Source: Ciona intestinalis (taxonomy: Eukaryota > Chordata > Ascidiacea > Phlebobranchia > Cionidae). From it: 64,000 nucleotides of DNA. The stretch spans positions 1,168,690-1,232,689 of the forward strand of contig NC_020167.2 of assembly GCF_000224145.3 (NCBI RefSeq). Direction: 5' to 3'. The stretch's first letter is position 1. Each line of letters starts with the position of its first letter. A program made the position numbers and the translations under genes. This document shows positions 1 to 12,400 of the stretch, one piece after another. Below the pieces are notes generated by a model. That model ran no database searches. It was given only the letters and a program-made list of their open reading frames with translations, and had not been told where the DNA came from.

Positions 1-167
1 GAAATATTCAGCACTTTAAATTAGGAAAAAAACGTCTACTCTACATAAACAAAGCAGTGTAATAATGTTTAGCGTTATAGTTGCCTTTCAAACAGGTTAA
101 ACTATACAGGTTTTGGTAAATACAAATTTGAAGCTACGTTATTTGCATATACCCAGGACGAGCCGAC

Positions 168-3100
168 ATGTATCCGAAAATGACGTGGGGAACCCCCATG
201 CCCCCACAAACCCCCTTCACTTACCCACCCTACAAAAAAATCGGACATATGGCGGTTATGGGCTCGACCATGAGCATCGAAACGAAGCCACCAGTTCCAA
301 CCGACGCCACATCCTTTAACGGGAGGTATTACAGCAGCGGCCACATGACGTCACGAAGCTTAATTTTGGAAAGTTCGCAAGGTGCAAGATTCATGGTAAG
401 TTTTAGTGGTGAATAATGGGTTATCCAAGTTATCAGACATACATATAAAAATAAAAATACCCTCCCCCCAAAAAAAAATAAACAATCACCCACAAACTAA
501 CATACGCACTTGGTAACTCGTAAGCTGGCACGAGGTGTATGAAACAGAGCATTCCTGTTTAAACTATTGTTTTCCGGCCCCGCGAGGATAAAGAAAGTTA
601 CATTCATTCGTTCGTTTATTCATTCATTTATTTATTTATTCATTCATTCATTCATGTACTCGTTCATTCATTCGATCATTCATTCATTCATTCTAAGACG
701 TACGTGTCTGTCTAATAATCTAATTTCTTGTAGCCAAAGGCTGTTCGGGAAAGATTACAAACGCGGTCCGCGAAGTCACGTGGTGGAGTTACTGCGATAT
801 CATTGGACGGGAATCCTGTGACGTCATTCCCAGCTCGGGATTCTTGGAAACTTCGAACAGACACTGTTCGGCGTAAAGGAGGTTAGATATATTCGTCGGT
901 ATAAAGTAGGTGACTGGAAATTAGGTTTATGGGAAAAAAATATTTAAAAAAAGAAAAAGGGTAGTTGACTAGAAAATAGGTTTATGTGAAAAAAAAACAT
1001 ATATAAAAGACAAAAAGTAGTTGACTGGAATAGTTATTATTATAGCAACGGTGAACATTCACGTGAGCATCAGCGACGTCACATTACCAACACAACCGTC
1101 AACAAAATGGGGAACCAGTTTGCATGTCAGCCCGACGCAAATACGAGAGCGAGTTGCCCGGGTTTTTCTCACTTACGTTATTAACGAATCACGTCACCTC
1201 AGCAGGGCAGTAGACAGGTAATTAACCAATATATGCTCAAACTTCTGCATCTGTTGTTTAAACATGTTAATATAGGGCGGGGGAGATGAACATTCAAACA
1301 GTTATAAAACCACATTTTCACGTAGGGTGGTGGAAGATGGGACACCTTTCCGTCTCATTTAGCAGTAAACAAAAACATTTAAAGAAATACAAACCGTATC
1401 CTCACAACTCCCATAGACCGTTGTTAATTGTTTAAAACACGATCAGGATATATGAATATTATGTGCTAAAGGTGTCTCATCTTATAACCCACAGTACTAT
1501 ATGACTGGGCGTTTTACAGAATAGAGAAGATTCGTGGTTTGGCGATAGAAACTGTTCAGAAGAGAATCGGCGGAGGCGGTACAGGGGTCGAAATCCCAGC
1601 ATCTGAGATTGTTTTTAATTGCCGATGTCTTTATCCTGAAACCGTGGAACAACTATGGCTTCTTTATCAAGTAAATCTACTTTTTTATCTTTATCTATTC
1701 TATAGTAGGTTGGGGGAAAATGGGTCACCTTTTCATTCTATTTCCTCGCCCAATTTGGTAGTAAACAAATAAAATGCAAAGAATTATAAAAGCGTATCCT
1801 AACGACTTCCCTAGGCCGTTATTAATTGTTTAAAACACGATCAAAATATTTAGATATTTTGTGCTAAAGGTGTCCCATCTTCCCCACCCTACTCTATATC
1901 AAAGATTCTACTTTTTATCCATCTCTCTTCTATATCAAGTTTATCTACTTTTTTATCTATAGATTTTCCTTGTTAACTATTTGAACTTGTTAACTATTCC
2001 TTGTTAACTATTTGAACATTTTTTGGCGTAATTTTGGACGATTTTTGTCTTATATTGGCTATAGTGCATGTTGTTGGTACTGAGGGACATCAACATAGCA
2101 ATATCTTTAATAAAACAGAGCAGTCAATTACGTGAGAACATCCACGCTGCTCTTGCCACCAGAAGAGCGCAACAAGCTTGTGCAGTGGAGAATCTTCGAC
2201 TTCGAGTTGTCGTGGCTGAAGAAGAGTACAGAAGAGCTTTGGGATTGCTGAGAAGAAAACCAATGCCCAATACAAAGACGGGTATCACGTGTGTTGTATT
2301 CACTTTTATGTTTCGAGCGCAGCTTATAGATTAATTACTTGTCAGATATTATATGGTAGGGTAGTGTGATACGGGACACCTTTAGCACATATTATCCAAA
2401 TATCCTAATCGTATTTTAAACAATTAACAACTGTCTATTGGAGTCGTGAGGAAACGGCTTCATAATTCTTTAAATGTTTTTTGTTTACTACTAAATGGGA
2501 TAAGAAAATAGAATAAAAAGGTGTCCCATTTCCATCGCCCTACTATATGCACTACCAAATAGAAAGTGACACTTAAAGAAAATGTGACTTTTAGAATACA
2601 CATTCGTTTAAACATACTTCTCGAAACTAATCCATCATTAATTTTTTTAATACCCACAGGTCGCTTTTACGTCACTCCTGCCAGTGGAGCATCAGGAACA
2701 GGCTTGGCGCACGCGCAGCAACAAGCTTTGATGTCCGTCACGCGATATTTGAAGCTACCTACACCAGCAGAAAGCATGGATATAATTGAGGTAAAATAGA
2801 ACTGTCAAAAACCGATTTCTAAATCCAATGCATATACCGTTTGTACGTCATACCAATATGTTTTGTGCGTCATACCACGATTAGGCCCCGCCACCTGTCC
2901 CACCCGTCAGCTCGTTGGCCAATAACAAAGAACCGATGTCCCGGAGAAAAATGTTGTTGAGGGAAAAAAGCAGAACACCCGTTTATCTTATTAATAAGGT
3001 AATATATATATCTATGATTTGAGGTAAAACTAAGTTAACCATTCTCTGTTTTATTTTTTTTAGTTTGACATTACCTACAGTATGACAGTTTGTGGACATT

Positions 3101-5325
3101 TAGGATTTCTAAAACGTCAATTCATGTATATTCCATCTTAAAATAGTAGGGTGGAGTTAAGGGTGGGATACTTAAGTATATATTGCCTAATGTTTTCAAA
3201 ATCTAAATTTATGGCGTTTTTTAGGTGTTTTAACAAAATATTTGTACCGCCACACTTGAATTAATTGACAACACTTCAAAGAAATATTAAAAACACAGAA
3301 AGTTATTAAGTGATTCGCAAAACAAGTTTTATTTTAACGATCACCCTGCCATATGTAACTTTATGAGAGGTAGTTACGTAAACTTTAGTTCCTAAACTAA
3401 AGCATGCTACGAGTAGCAGCACAATCGAACTTTTGGTTGCACATTTTGGTTACAACCTGTACGCAATTAGTTTTGACCATTCAAAGGATTAAAAAGAAAC
3501 CGTGTCACTTCTTTACAAAATTAAACTAATAACCTTACTTCTGTCAAGGTTTTAAACAAGGAGCTTGAGGCGGTCAAGAAGCGAGTGCGCATGTGCGAAA
3601 CAGAATGGTGCAATTTTATGGCAACAAGATACCATGTCATGCTTCGATGCGCAAGGCACGTGATGGCAAGGAGAGTGTTAGGCACCACACATAACAATCA
3701 GCCTCGATGTACAACACTCAGGTGAGGAAATACTCATATAGTAGGGTCGGGGAAGACGGGCCAACTTTAGCACATAATATCCAAATATCCTGATCGTGTT
3801 TTAAACAATTAACAACAGTACGTGAAAGTCGTAAAAAAACGGTATTATGATTCTTTGAATGTTCTTTGTTTACTACTAAACCAGACGAGAAAATAGAATG
3901 ACAAGGTGTCCCGATCTGCGGGACTTTACGATACTTATCTTAATATGTAACGAATATAACTTTCGTTGTTCGAGAAGATATAAACCTAAAAGAAACTGAA
4001 GACACTGTAGATAACAAATTTTCTTTCTCAGCATATTGCGGGCACTGTACAAAGCCATATGTTCTGAGAAATCAAGCGCCGTTGTAGCGACACCTCGCGG
4101 ACAACACACAACAGCAATCACAACCAACCACAGTAACATTGCCCTGTACCCTTCTGACGTCACATTCTCGAACACGGATCTTGTGACGACACCAAATGAC
4201 GACGATGACGTAGTGAAGGCGCGTAAACAAGAAGAAGTTGATTTTGTGACAAGTTACATCACATTTACAGATATCTTAGTGGAGCTGGGCTCGTGTAGAA
4301 GTGGAATGCAGGAAAGGATAATTGCTCGGATGGCGACCAATCCAGCAGTGGCTCCTTCCAGAAACCTTTACCTAGCTAAGGTCGGTGGACTTAGTTTAGA
4401 CTGGAGAGTTACGTTTTACAAAATAATTGTATTGCCATTGCTATCATGTGACCTTGGACGCCTAACGGTAATCGCTCCGCTCCTTATGGGTTGTTTAATT
4501 GTCAGTCTTGTTAGCTCGTCTGTCTCTATCCCAGAGGGTATGAATTCAAGGCTCGTCGATGCTACCATTGTGTGTCTTTAATGGCCGTTGCTCCAACCCA
4601 GTGGTCACGAATGGGTTGCCTTATTGACAGCCATACAATAATAAAAAAAATATTACGTAACCTACATAGTTACATACATGGTATAACCCGTCAGCTGCCA
4701 CGAGGTGTATGAAAGAGAACAACCGTGTAATAACCACTGGCGTTCTCCGGGTACGCGAAGTTACATTCATCCTGTTAACATAACATAATCTTGCTTTCCA
4801 ATCAGGATGTTTACAATCTGATGGAGCGATGGCGCCACCTACAGGGGAGGAATTTCAACTTCAGTACTGATGAAGCTGTACAGAGGATGTCGTCACGTAT
4901 TACTACTTCGGATGACTCAACGCAGATAGACAAAGACATCGAAGAACAATTTCGGGGTTTATCTGGTCTTTTACCCATGATATTCAGAATCGCAGATCAA
5001 GTAACAACAAAGTTATCAGCACTACTGCCAAAGCAAGGTACTGTTTCACTTGTGTGTGTGAATGAATGAGGCAATACCAATCGTGCGTATTCTGTTTCTT
5101 ATATCCCATGTCCACTTACAAGGTACCACATGTATATTACGTATAGATACATAAGGAAATACGTTCCTGTGATACATTACACAAGGAAGAGTCAAGTGAG
5201 TGGTTCATGACAACTAATAAAGTCTGTTTTTCACAGATGAAGCGACTCCAAAACTGTGTCCATACGTAGCGAGCCCACGTGGTAAAACAACAGAGAGGAA
5301 CTTGTCCTTGTGGTTGAGTGCGTGA
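168..5325 (+). CDS. Coiled-coil protein of unknown identity (667 aa, 11 exons)
   Basis: Exons read from splice sites with consistent phase: 168-395, 734-881, 1046-1217, 1520-1670, 2065-2281, 2660-2790, 2885-2998, 3549-3721, 4032-4380, 4806-5037, 5237-5325. The sum is 2004 nt. The N-terminus is Pro/Tyr-rich (MYPKMTWGTPMPPQ). The middle is helical and coiled-coil-like, for example SQLRENIHAALATRRAQQAC in exon 5, followed by a Pro-rich linker (APPPVPPV), another charged helix (ELEAVKKRVRMCETEW), and an acidic segment in exon 9 (PNDDDD). The tail ends SLWLSA. There is no signal peptide or membrane segment. I do not recognise the family securely. The spaced helices and the DSWKLRTDTVRR segment faintly recall tektin-like axonemal proteins (CCDC105/TEKTL1), but this is a guess. 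The start is the first ATG of the open exon. Introns are loaded with MITEs. The exon structure is well supported; the function is not. Confidence 0.72.
403..602 (+). mobile_element. SINE, 3' two-thirds
   Basis: AATGGGTTATCCAAGTTATCAG to GCGAGGATAAAGAAAGTTAC, followed by the expanded ATTC tail; in intron 1 of the first gene. Confidence 0.85.
603..694 (+). repeat. (ATTC)n microsatellite
   Basis: The array is mostly ATTC/ATTT units with ATTCG variants. It directly follows the 3' end of a SINE (403-602), whose full copy at 59365 also ends in ATTC repeats, so it is the SINE tail expanded. Confidence 0.85.
1321..1502 (+). mobile_element. Cimi-1-like MITE
   Basis: Typical copy: TIR GTAGGGTGGTGGAAGATGGG at the left, and GGTGTCTCATCTTATAACCC then ACAGTACTATA at the right. 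The internal part is conserved across the family (TAGTAAACAAA, ATAGACCGTTGTTAATTG, AAACACGATCAGGATAT). TA repeats at the ends suggest TA target duplication. Located in intron 3 of the first gene. Confidence 0.9.
1701..1898 (+). mobile_element. Cimi-1-like MITE
   Basis: Complete copy with TATAGTAGG...CCTACTCTATA ends, in intron 4 of the first gene. Confidence 0.9.
1968..2017 (+). repeat. Short tandem repeat in intron 4 of the first gene
   Basis: CTTGTTAACTATTTGAA and CTTGTTAACTATTC alternate three times directly upstream of exon 5. Confidence 0.7.
2352..2547 (-). mobile_element. Cimi-1-like MITE
   Basis: Complete, opposite orientation (TTTAGCACATATTATCC next to the left TIR), in intron 5 of the first gene. 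Confidence 0.9.
3738..3930 (-). mobile_element. Cimi-1-like MITE, right end damaged
   Basis: Left end is intact (TATAGTAGGGTCGGGGAAG). The right TIR degenerates after GGTGTCCCGATC. It ends about 100 bp before exon 9. Confidence 0.85.
4430..4775 (+). mobile_element. Two SINE pieces in tandem
   Basis: A body fragment (CCTAACGGTAATCGCTCC ... TTGTTTAATTGTCAGTC, to 4505) is joined to a nearly full copy (TTGTTAGCTCGTCTGTC... to GCGAAGTTACATTCATCC). They fill intron 9 of the first gene and extend the open frame past the true donor at 4380. Confidence 0.8.
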
Positions 5326-5363
5326 TGTTTAAAGACACTGCACATGCCCTTTCGTAATTACTT

Positions 5364-5369
5364 AATAAA
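5364..5369 (+). terminator. Poly(A) signal AATAAA
   Basis: AATAAA lies 39 bp after the stop codon of the first gene (5325). This is a canonical polyadenylation signal and supports the end of that gene model. Confidence 0.5.
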
Positions 5370-5449
5370 TAAAAATTTGGATTGTAACGGCAGGGCTAAT
5401 TCAACTAGGAATCAACTAGTTTGATTGTAACTTGACCGGAAAACGACAC

Positions 5450-5593
5450 AGTTATTGACCGCTGGGTTTAAGCAATTGCCGTTTGGTGTCTTGCTTAAGA
5501 ACACACACGCCCACAATGGTAGCAGCGAAAAGCCTTGAAACTATTACCTCTGGGTTAGAATCACAAGCGCTAACCAAGTGTGCCACGGCGCCA
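5450..5593 (-). mobile_element. SINE, head half
   Basis: In reverse it reads GGCGCCGTGGCACACTTGGT... then TTCGCTGCTACCATTGTGGG, then AAACGGCAATTGC. It lies 3' of the first gene. Confidence 0.8.
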
Positions 5594-6446
5594 GTAGTTG
5601 GCAGGATGTTTATATACAGCGTGACCAATATACAACACAAATATAAATATGTTTCTATAATGTATTTGGTTAAAATGAAGCAGGCGGTAGGTTTTACATT
5701 ATACAAGTAATAATATAGTCCTACAATTGCGAAAACTCAACCACTGCCAGCAATGGATTTTGCCAATTTTGATAATTTTTTGTTTCAACGTATTTAAAAT
5801 GTCAACTCTACATTCTAGTTTTTGTGTGGTAAGTTAAAAAAGGTAGGCAGAAAAAGTGGTTACGCCAGCAGCGGTGTTTGAAACTTTAGATAACTTGCTA
5901 CAGAAGTGGAATATCCGCAACACAACGGAAATGAAGTTACACAGTGTATGAGCATTGCACATTTAAAATCAATAGAATACATTCAACACTCCATACATAC
6001 GGCAATAATTTACACATTACCAGAATAAAATGGGTGTATTTTTCTGTCTAGAATATGTGAATAAATGTAATGATTGTTTTGGTTGAATGTTTTAGGGGGG
6101 GTTAGAATAAATGTAATATTAACCAGATCATGTTGTTTAAACATTAGGAAAGGGTTGTTTTTGTATGCTTAAAATACAAAGTGCATAAAACAATATTTAT
6201 ATAACAGATTTTAATAAACTTGTTTGTACTCTTACTGTGTAACCCAGTATGTTTGACTTATTCATTATAGTGTGTTAGTTCACACTCCATATCTACAAAT
6301 ACTGGGACAGTTTGAAATCAAATAAAAACCAGCTTCAACACTAGAACTAGCTTCCGCATGTACAAATATGGGCAATATTACAAGATACCACCACCGCACT
6401 AAGTCTAGTCAATATAAAGGTTACCATTGTGATGTCATAAGTGTGG

Positions 6447-9400
6447 TTAGCAATCTGAGTCTTCAGCGAACAGTTGTTCATGATTTTGAAGCATCAGCAT
6501 TGTGAAAGTGTTGATTGGACCCATTGCCACCAAGGATGCAGCCTGTTAATAAGAAATTAATAAAGTTGATTTCCTAAACGATAAATGCATAGTATGGTAA
6601 AAAATAAAAAGCTGATAATAGCAATATTTTTTTTATTTTTTATAACATGTAGCGGCTGAAAAAGTAGTTTAACCCAAATATAATGAAAGAAAAGGAACTT
6701 GAATAAACGATTAAATTATAATAAATCGTTTTAAAGAAATTTGTGTAAAATAAATACATAAATGGTTTCATGTTTTTTTTTAAATTGCAACTGACTAGTG
6801 AATGTAAATACATGCTATAGTGGAAAATATTAAGCTGATGATAACAATTTCATATTTTTTGACATGAACTTGCTGAAAAACTGCAGGAAACTACAGTTTC
6901 ATAAATAATTTAATTACAATAAAACGTTTTAAAAATAAAATGTTTTCTAAATTAAAAATAAAATGTTTTTAATAAAAAAATAAAAAAAATTGTTTTTAAA
7001 AATAAAATGTTTGCTTTTTTTATTGCTATAAACTGGTCAATGCATTATTACCTGATCAGTTGACCAAGCTAGTTTTGGTCCGAACACAACAGCAAGGTTG
7101 CTGAAGGTCATTCGATTCTCATCCGAATGCGCAGCAACAATTGCTAGGAAATCCATGATATATTTGAGTAAGATGAAGTTTAATCTTGGAAGTTTTTGAA
7201 GGAGAGAAGAAACAACTCTGACTCTTGTCTCTTCTTCAACTCCTAGATAAAAACACTTTTTAAAATTTCTTTTTAACACTTAAAACAATCTTTTAAAAAC
7301 ACAAAATACAAAAAATGGAATAGCCGTTGCAGAGGGATTAACAAACTGCGAATGAAAGTTGTGAGAGCTAAAAGCAAATTTGCTAAGCGGAATAATGACT
7401 AAATCCAGGTTTGGTTGTTTAGATGACAGATTGTGCAGGTTCTTAAATAAATAAGTCTAGAGACATGATAAAATGTGAATGTTACACAAATTTGGTCTGT
7501 GGAAATAATTTGACTATTGCGGTGTAAAAAGGTTAAAGGTCGCTTACTTGAGATGTTAAGAATATATTCATAAAGTTGAAAAGTAAGCACTGGTTCAGGA
7601 AGCTGACGAAGAAATGCTTTGAGCGTGACAGCAGCCAAGTGTGGATCATCAAACACAACCTGTGTGAAAATAAAAATGTGAAAAAATAAGTATGAATAAG
7701 TATATGAAAAAGTAAGTATAACTTTAAATTTGACTGGTGGTGAAACAACAGCCATTATAACATAGGTCACAGGTGTCCTGTTTCAAACACTTCACAAGAT
7801 ACGGAAGTTCACAAAGGTGACAGTGCCGGGCCTTAAACTTGTTATCTTTGATAAAAAATTGATGCTCTTACCACTGGGTATTGTAATGAATTAACTTTTT
7901 GGGGGTTTAATTGTTTCTTGTTGTGTAGAATGTTAAAGCATAATGCAGTTAAAAGATGTAATGTAAAAATGTTCAATTCAACGTACTGTAGTCCCAGCAT
8001 TATAGAGCTTTTGAACTTCACGTAATGCAATCGCTGATGCAGATCGTCGAAATAAACCTTCCGTGCTTAAACCTGATGAAAAGTTAAAATCAACAATATT
8101 AGTTCTACAACTGCTATTGGCTGTTAACATACACAACACAACCGAAGTGATTGTTTTCTGGTGAAATGAATGGTGAATACCTTGATCATGTCCTGCCAGT
8201 GGCAGGCCAAAGGTTAGTGCAATAAAGTTAATGTGTATTGTTCAAGCATAACTTTACAGTTAAACCTAATTTAATTAGATCAGAAAGCAGAACTGACAGC
8301 CATGCAAAAGGGAAGTTTTCTTACCATTTTCTTTAATATATGATATAGTATCTTGCACAACTTTGGGAATGTTGTAGCCTGGATTATTTGTGTTCAAACT
8401 GGAAAGGAAAGTGAATAATTATCTTTTTAAAAGTAACTAGTTAAAAAAAGATTAATGTAGTAAAACTTTTTTAGTTATAAAAATTAGTTAAAAAAAAAAG
8501 ATTAATGTAGTAACTAGTTAAAAAAGATTAATGTAGTAAAACTTTTTTAGTTATAAAAAAATTAAATATAAAACAAACACTTACAAATCAAGTGAGACAC
8601 CAAATTGTTGTGTGGTCAACGGTTCAACTGGTTTGTCACTATCCGATGCATCACGAGGACGAGTCTCTGCTTTGTTTAACTTCTTCACCAATTCACGATC
8701 ATGACTGAAATCATGTAATGTATCACGTGATATCACTATTTTTATACACATGAAGTTTTTAACACCTGTTAAAAACTTTTCATCAACATAGAGAAGTTTT
8801 TTTTAACCATTCTTTGAAATAACTCAATATACAGAATATAGGTGTAACAAACTTAAAGCAGCAAATTTCATGTCTGCAACTGAGTTTTGTATATACAATA
8901 GGGATATCAGTGACTAGTGGTGATTTTAACTATAAACAGAAAGATATTCTTCTTTATGACATCATTAGCGCTTTGGTCAAATCCGCCACATTTGAAATTA
9001 AACCAACTAATGTTTCATTACTGTGCAGCAGTTCAAGTATAAACACATATCTTAACAGAAACTCACTCAAGTACATCCTGTGGTATTGGAAGTTGATCAA
9101 GGTGCACCACATCTGCTATTTCATGCAAATAGTTAACATAACTCATCTTGCGACCAAACTTCACACTGATTAGTGGTTTGAATACATTCATTAGGATTCT
9201 TATGAAGGTGGTCGGATGAACAAGGTATAAGGATTTCAGATTTTTTTTATATCTGGGAGAAATATGATGTTTATTTTGCTGTTGTTTTTACCAGCAATAC
9301 TGCATACTACTCTGATTTTTTCGATTGTTAATATAATAAAATTGAAATTATATTTTATACCACAGCAAAACAACATTAAGATTGCATAAGTAACTTCTAA

Positions 9401-12400
9401 TGAAAGCATAAAACAGTGGAAATATAGAAACCTAAAACACGAATTTCCATAACATAACATGCTTGCCTTATTTGGCAATTGCTTCACCCCAGTGGTCACG
9501 AATGGGTTGTCTTAACTGTCAGTCATACAGTAAAAACCATCACCCAAAACAGTAACATTTGTGGTAACTTTGCTGGCACGAAGTGTATGAAACAGAACAC
9601 CCATGTTATTATAACTGAGACTGACGCAAGGTCCCAAGGGTAAAGTAGGTCCAAGTTTTTGTCATCATTTTTACATAGTATACCATTTAACAGCAAAATA
9701 ATTAAATAATAGAATATTATAAAAAAAACTGATGTATAATGCCCTATGCAAATTTGATTATAAATTAAATAACATCCATCTAAACCAGTGGTTTCCCAAA
9801 GTGGGGGTTGGTTATAAACAGGGCAATTGGAGGCAAAGAGAGTTAATCATGGCAGTTGTACTAAGATAGGACAATGAAGACAAAAACCTGGAAATCGTAT
9901 GTCATTCCCTGTATCGCAAGAAAACAACTAAGTTTGGCTAACTTGTAGTAGAATAACATAATATCTGTTAAATATTCATCTTACTTTCGATCAAACTCCT
10001 TATAAGCTTCACGCAACCATGAAAACGATGGTTTGTTTGAGCTGTTAAGACCATAGTGAAGGTAAACCACACTGTAATCGGACTCCACATACTTGTCCAA
10101 GCTGAACTTCAAATACCTGGTATGTATAAATGTATAAAGATATGTGGTAATAATGTTGGTGGATTGAGCATTTAATTATTGACTATTAGGTAGGTCTTAT
10201 AGTAGGGTGGGGAAAGATGGGACACCATTTTATGTTATCTTCCCGTTTGGTAGTAAACAAAGAACATTCAGGGAATGATAAAAACGTATCTTCTTCACAA
10301 TTCCCAAAGACTGCTGTCTGCTGTTAATTAATTAATACAGGATTAGGATATTTGGATATTATATGCTAAAGGTGTCCCATCTTATCCCACAGTACTATGT
10401 ACTAGTATATAATAACAAGTTTTGCTTACCAAAACAATGAACAAAACATTGTGTGATGGGGAATCACAGAGGAAGAAAACAATAGTATACCAAACACACA
10501 CATAAAGTAAAAATGGGAAACTTCTCACCTTAACAATTTCTTGTGATCTAGTTCCTTATTAGAAGGAAGTTTTGAAGCACTCACCACGATCACTGGTCGT
10601 CCACTTGTATCAACTCCTGATACCTATACAGTAATAATACAATGACATCAATAATCAATATGAATGCTATCTCTTTGTATTGTAGACAATACCCAAAACC
10701 ATGAAGATGAGTGCTAAGTGTCTTGGTTTGTTATAATAATAAATAATAACAATAATAACTTTATTTGTCTTTTTTTAAATATTTTAAACAAAAAGACATA
10801 ATAGCATCAAAACAACAGTTGTTAAAACACGTTTACAGTTAAAAACATATTTACATCTAATTGAAAGAAAATAAGCGTGGTCGCTACACCTAGCAGACAA
10901 ACGCTTTTTAAAAGAAAATCCCAGAGTTATATTACCTCTATTATTCCATATTTAGCAATATCTGCAAATTCTTCTTTGGCTCGAGTCTCATCATCCAGCC
11001 ATGCTGACTTAGATGTAGGACGTGCGGTATCCCCTATTTCGGGATAAGGGGTCACTTGTGATGCTCCTATGGTAGCTTTGTGACCATCTGAGGGGGAATT
11101 ACTGTTGGTAAGACATATACAATACAGAGTAGATTTTAAATCAGTATTATTCTGCATATGTAATGAACTGTATATGGATCACTTTAAAAAGTTTATTATT
11201 ACAATATTCCATAACGTTGTTATGATATTTATTAGTTTATAACTATTATAAGTATATTATATAACATTCTGTTAAACAATACATAAGTTTGTAACTTTAT
11301 ATAAAAATTTGAGCAATAAACATGTTATATAACATTGTTAAAAAAATCATTAGTTTACAATTATAATAACAAGCATGAGAGCAATGAGGCTAGTGAACAT
11401 AGGATTAATTTAAACATTTAATGTGATTATCAATTTACCATAAGGATTAACTATAGCAGTGCGTTTCCCACAGCAACAACCCATTTCTTTATAATCATGG
11501 TGACATAATCTATTTAGTCACTAAGTCACATTACATTAGCTGGCCAAAGATCTGAAATAAATCTGCAAACATTGTATGCAGAGCTATATTATTAATGGGG
11601 TCAGTATTATAACTGGAGATTTAACAAGTTTAAGCAGTCAAGCAACAACTAGACCTGGCCTGTGGCTATTTAAATTAAAACAGAGTTGATTTAAGCATCG
11701 TTTTTTTTTCCATGCTTGTTCTGCTTAATTTGCAGCATTACAACTACATAATACTGAACAATCAACTAATTTTAACTCACACCGACTCCAGTAAACGGCA
11801 CACGCCTACAACTAAAGTGAAACACAGGTGTTTATAAGAGATGTGCGGGAAAGTGTTATGTATAATTGATATCGTGTGTGTGTTGTGCGTAACAGCAGTG
11901 AAAGCCATGAGCGCGGTGGGATTCTTTCTGCCACAAGAACCAGACGGGCAAGAAAAGAACAATTATTAGCTTTAAATGACAAACAACGTGGTGCGGCGAT
12001 AATTACGCAAGTTGTGTAGTAGGTTGGCACGCTTTCAGTGTAACGATCGTAAATTGGGCAAAGTTTGCAACACAACATTCCTTTGCTTTTGATACGAATT
12101 ACGTTAAACAAATATGTGCAAGTAAGCAGTAAACAACATATATTTCAAGAAATTTTAAATTATCCGTAGGCTTTAAAATTGGCGTTGATGAGTTTGTTTT
12201 CAATTATTATCCGTAGGCTTTTTTCACGATACTAAATATACATGAATTTCGAGTGCGGTCGCATACGACGCCAACTCATCAACGCCAATCAATTTGTTCA
12301 AACAAGAATAAATAAGTCTCAATACAAAAATCTATTCCGCCAATTGACCAATATATATAACCAATTAATCCACAGCTGAACTGTTGTCTGTTGCTCTAAC

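Noticed and set aside
733..821. Alternative frame SQRLFGKDYKRGPRSH through exon 2 of the first gene
   Set aside because: It stops at 821, and only the frame PKAVRERLQTRSAKSRGG gives matching phases with exons 1 and 3.
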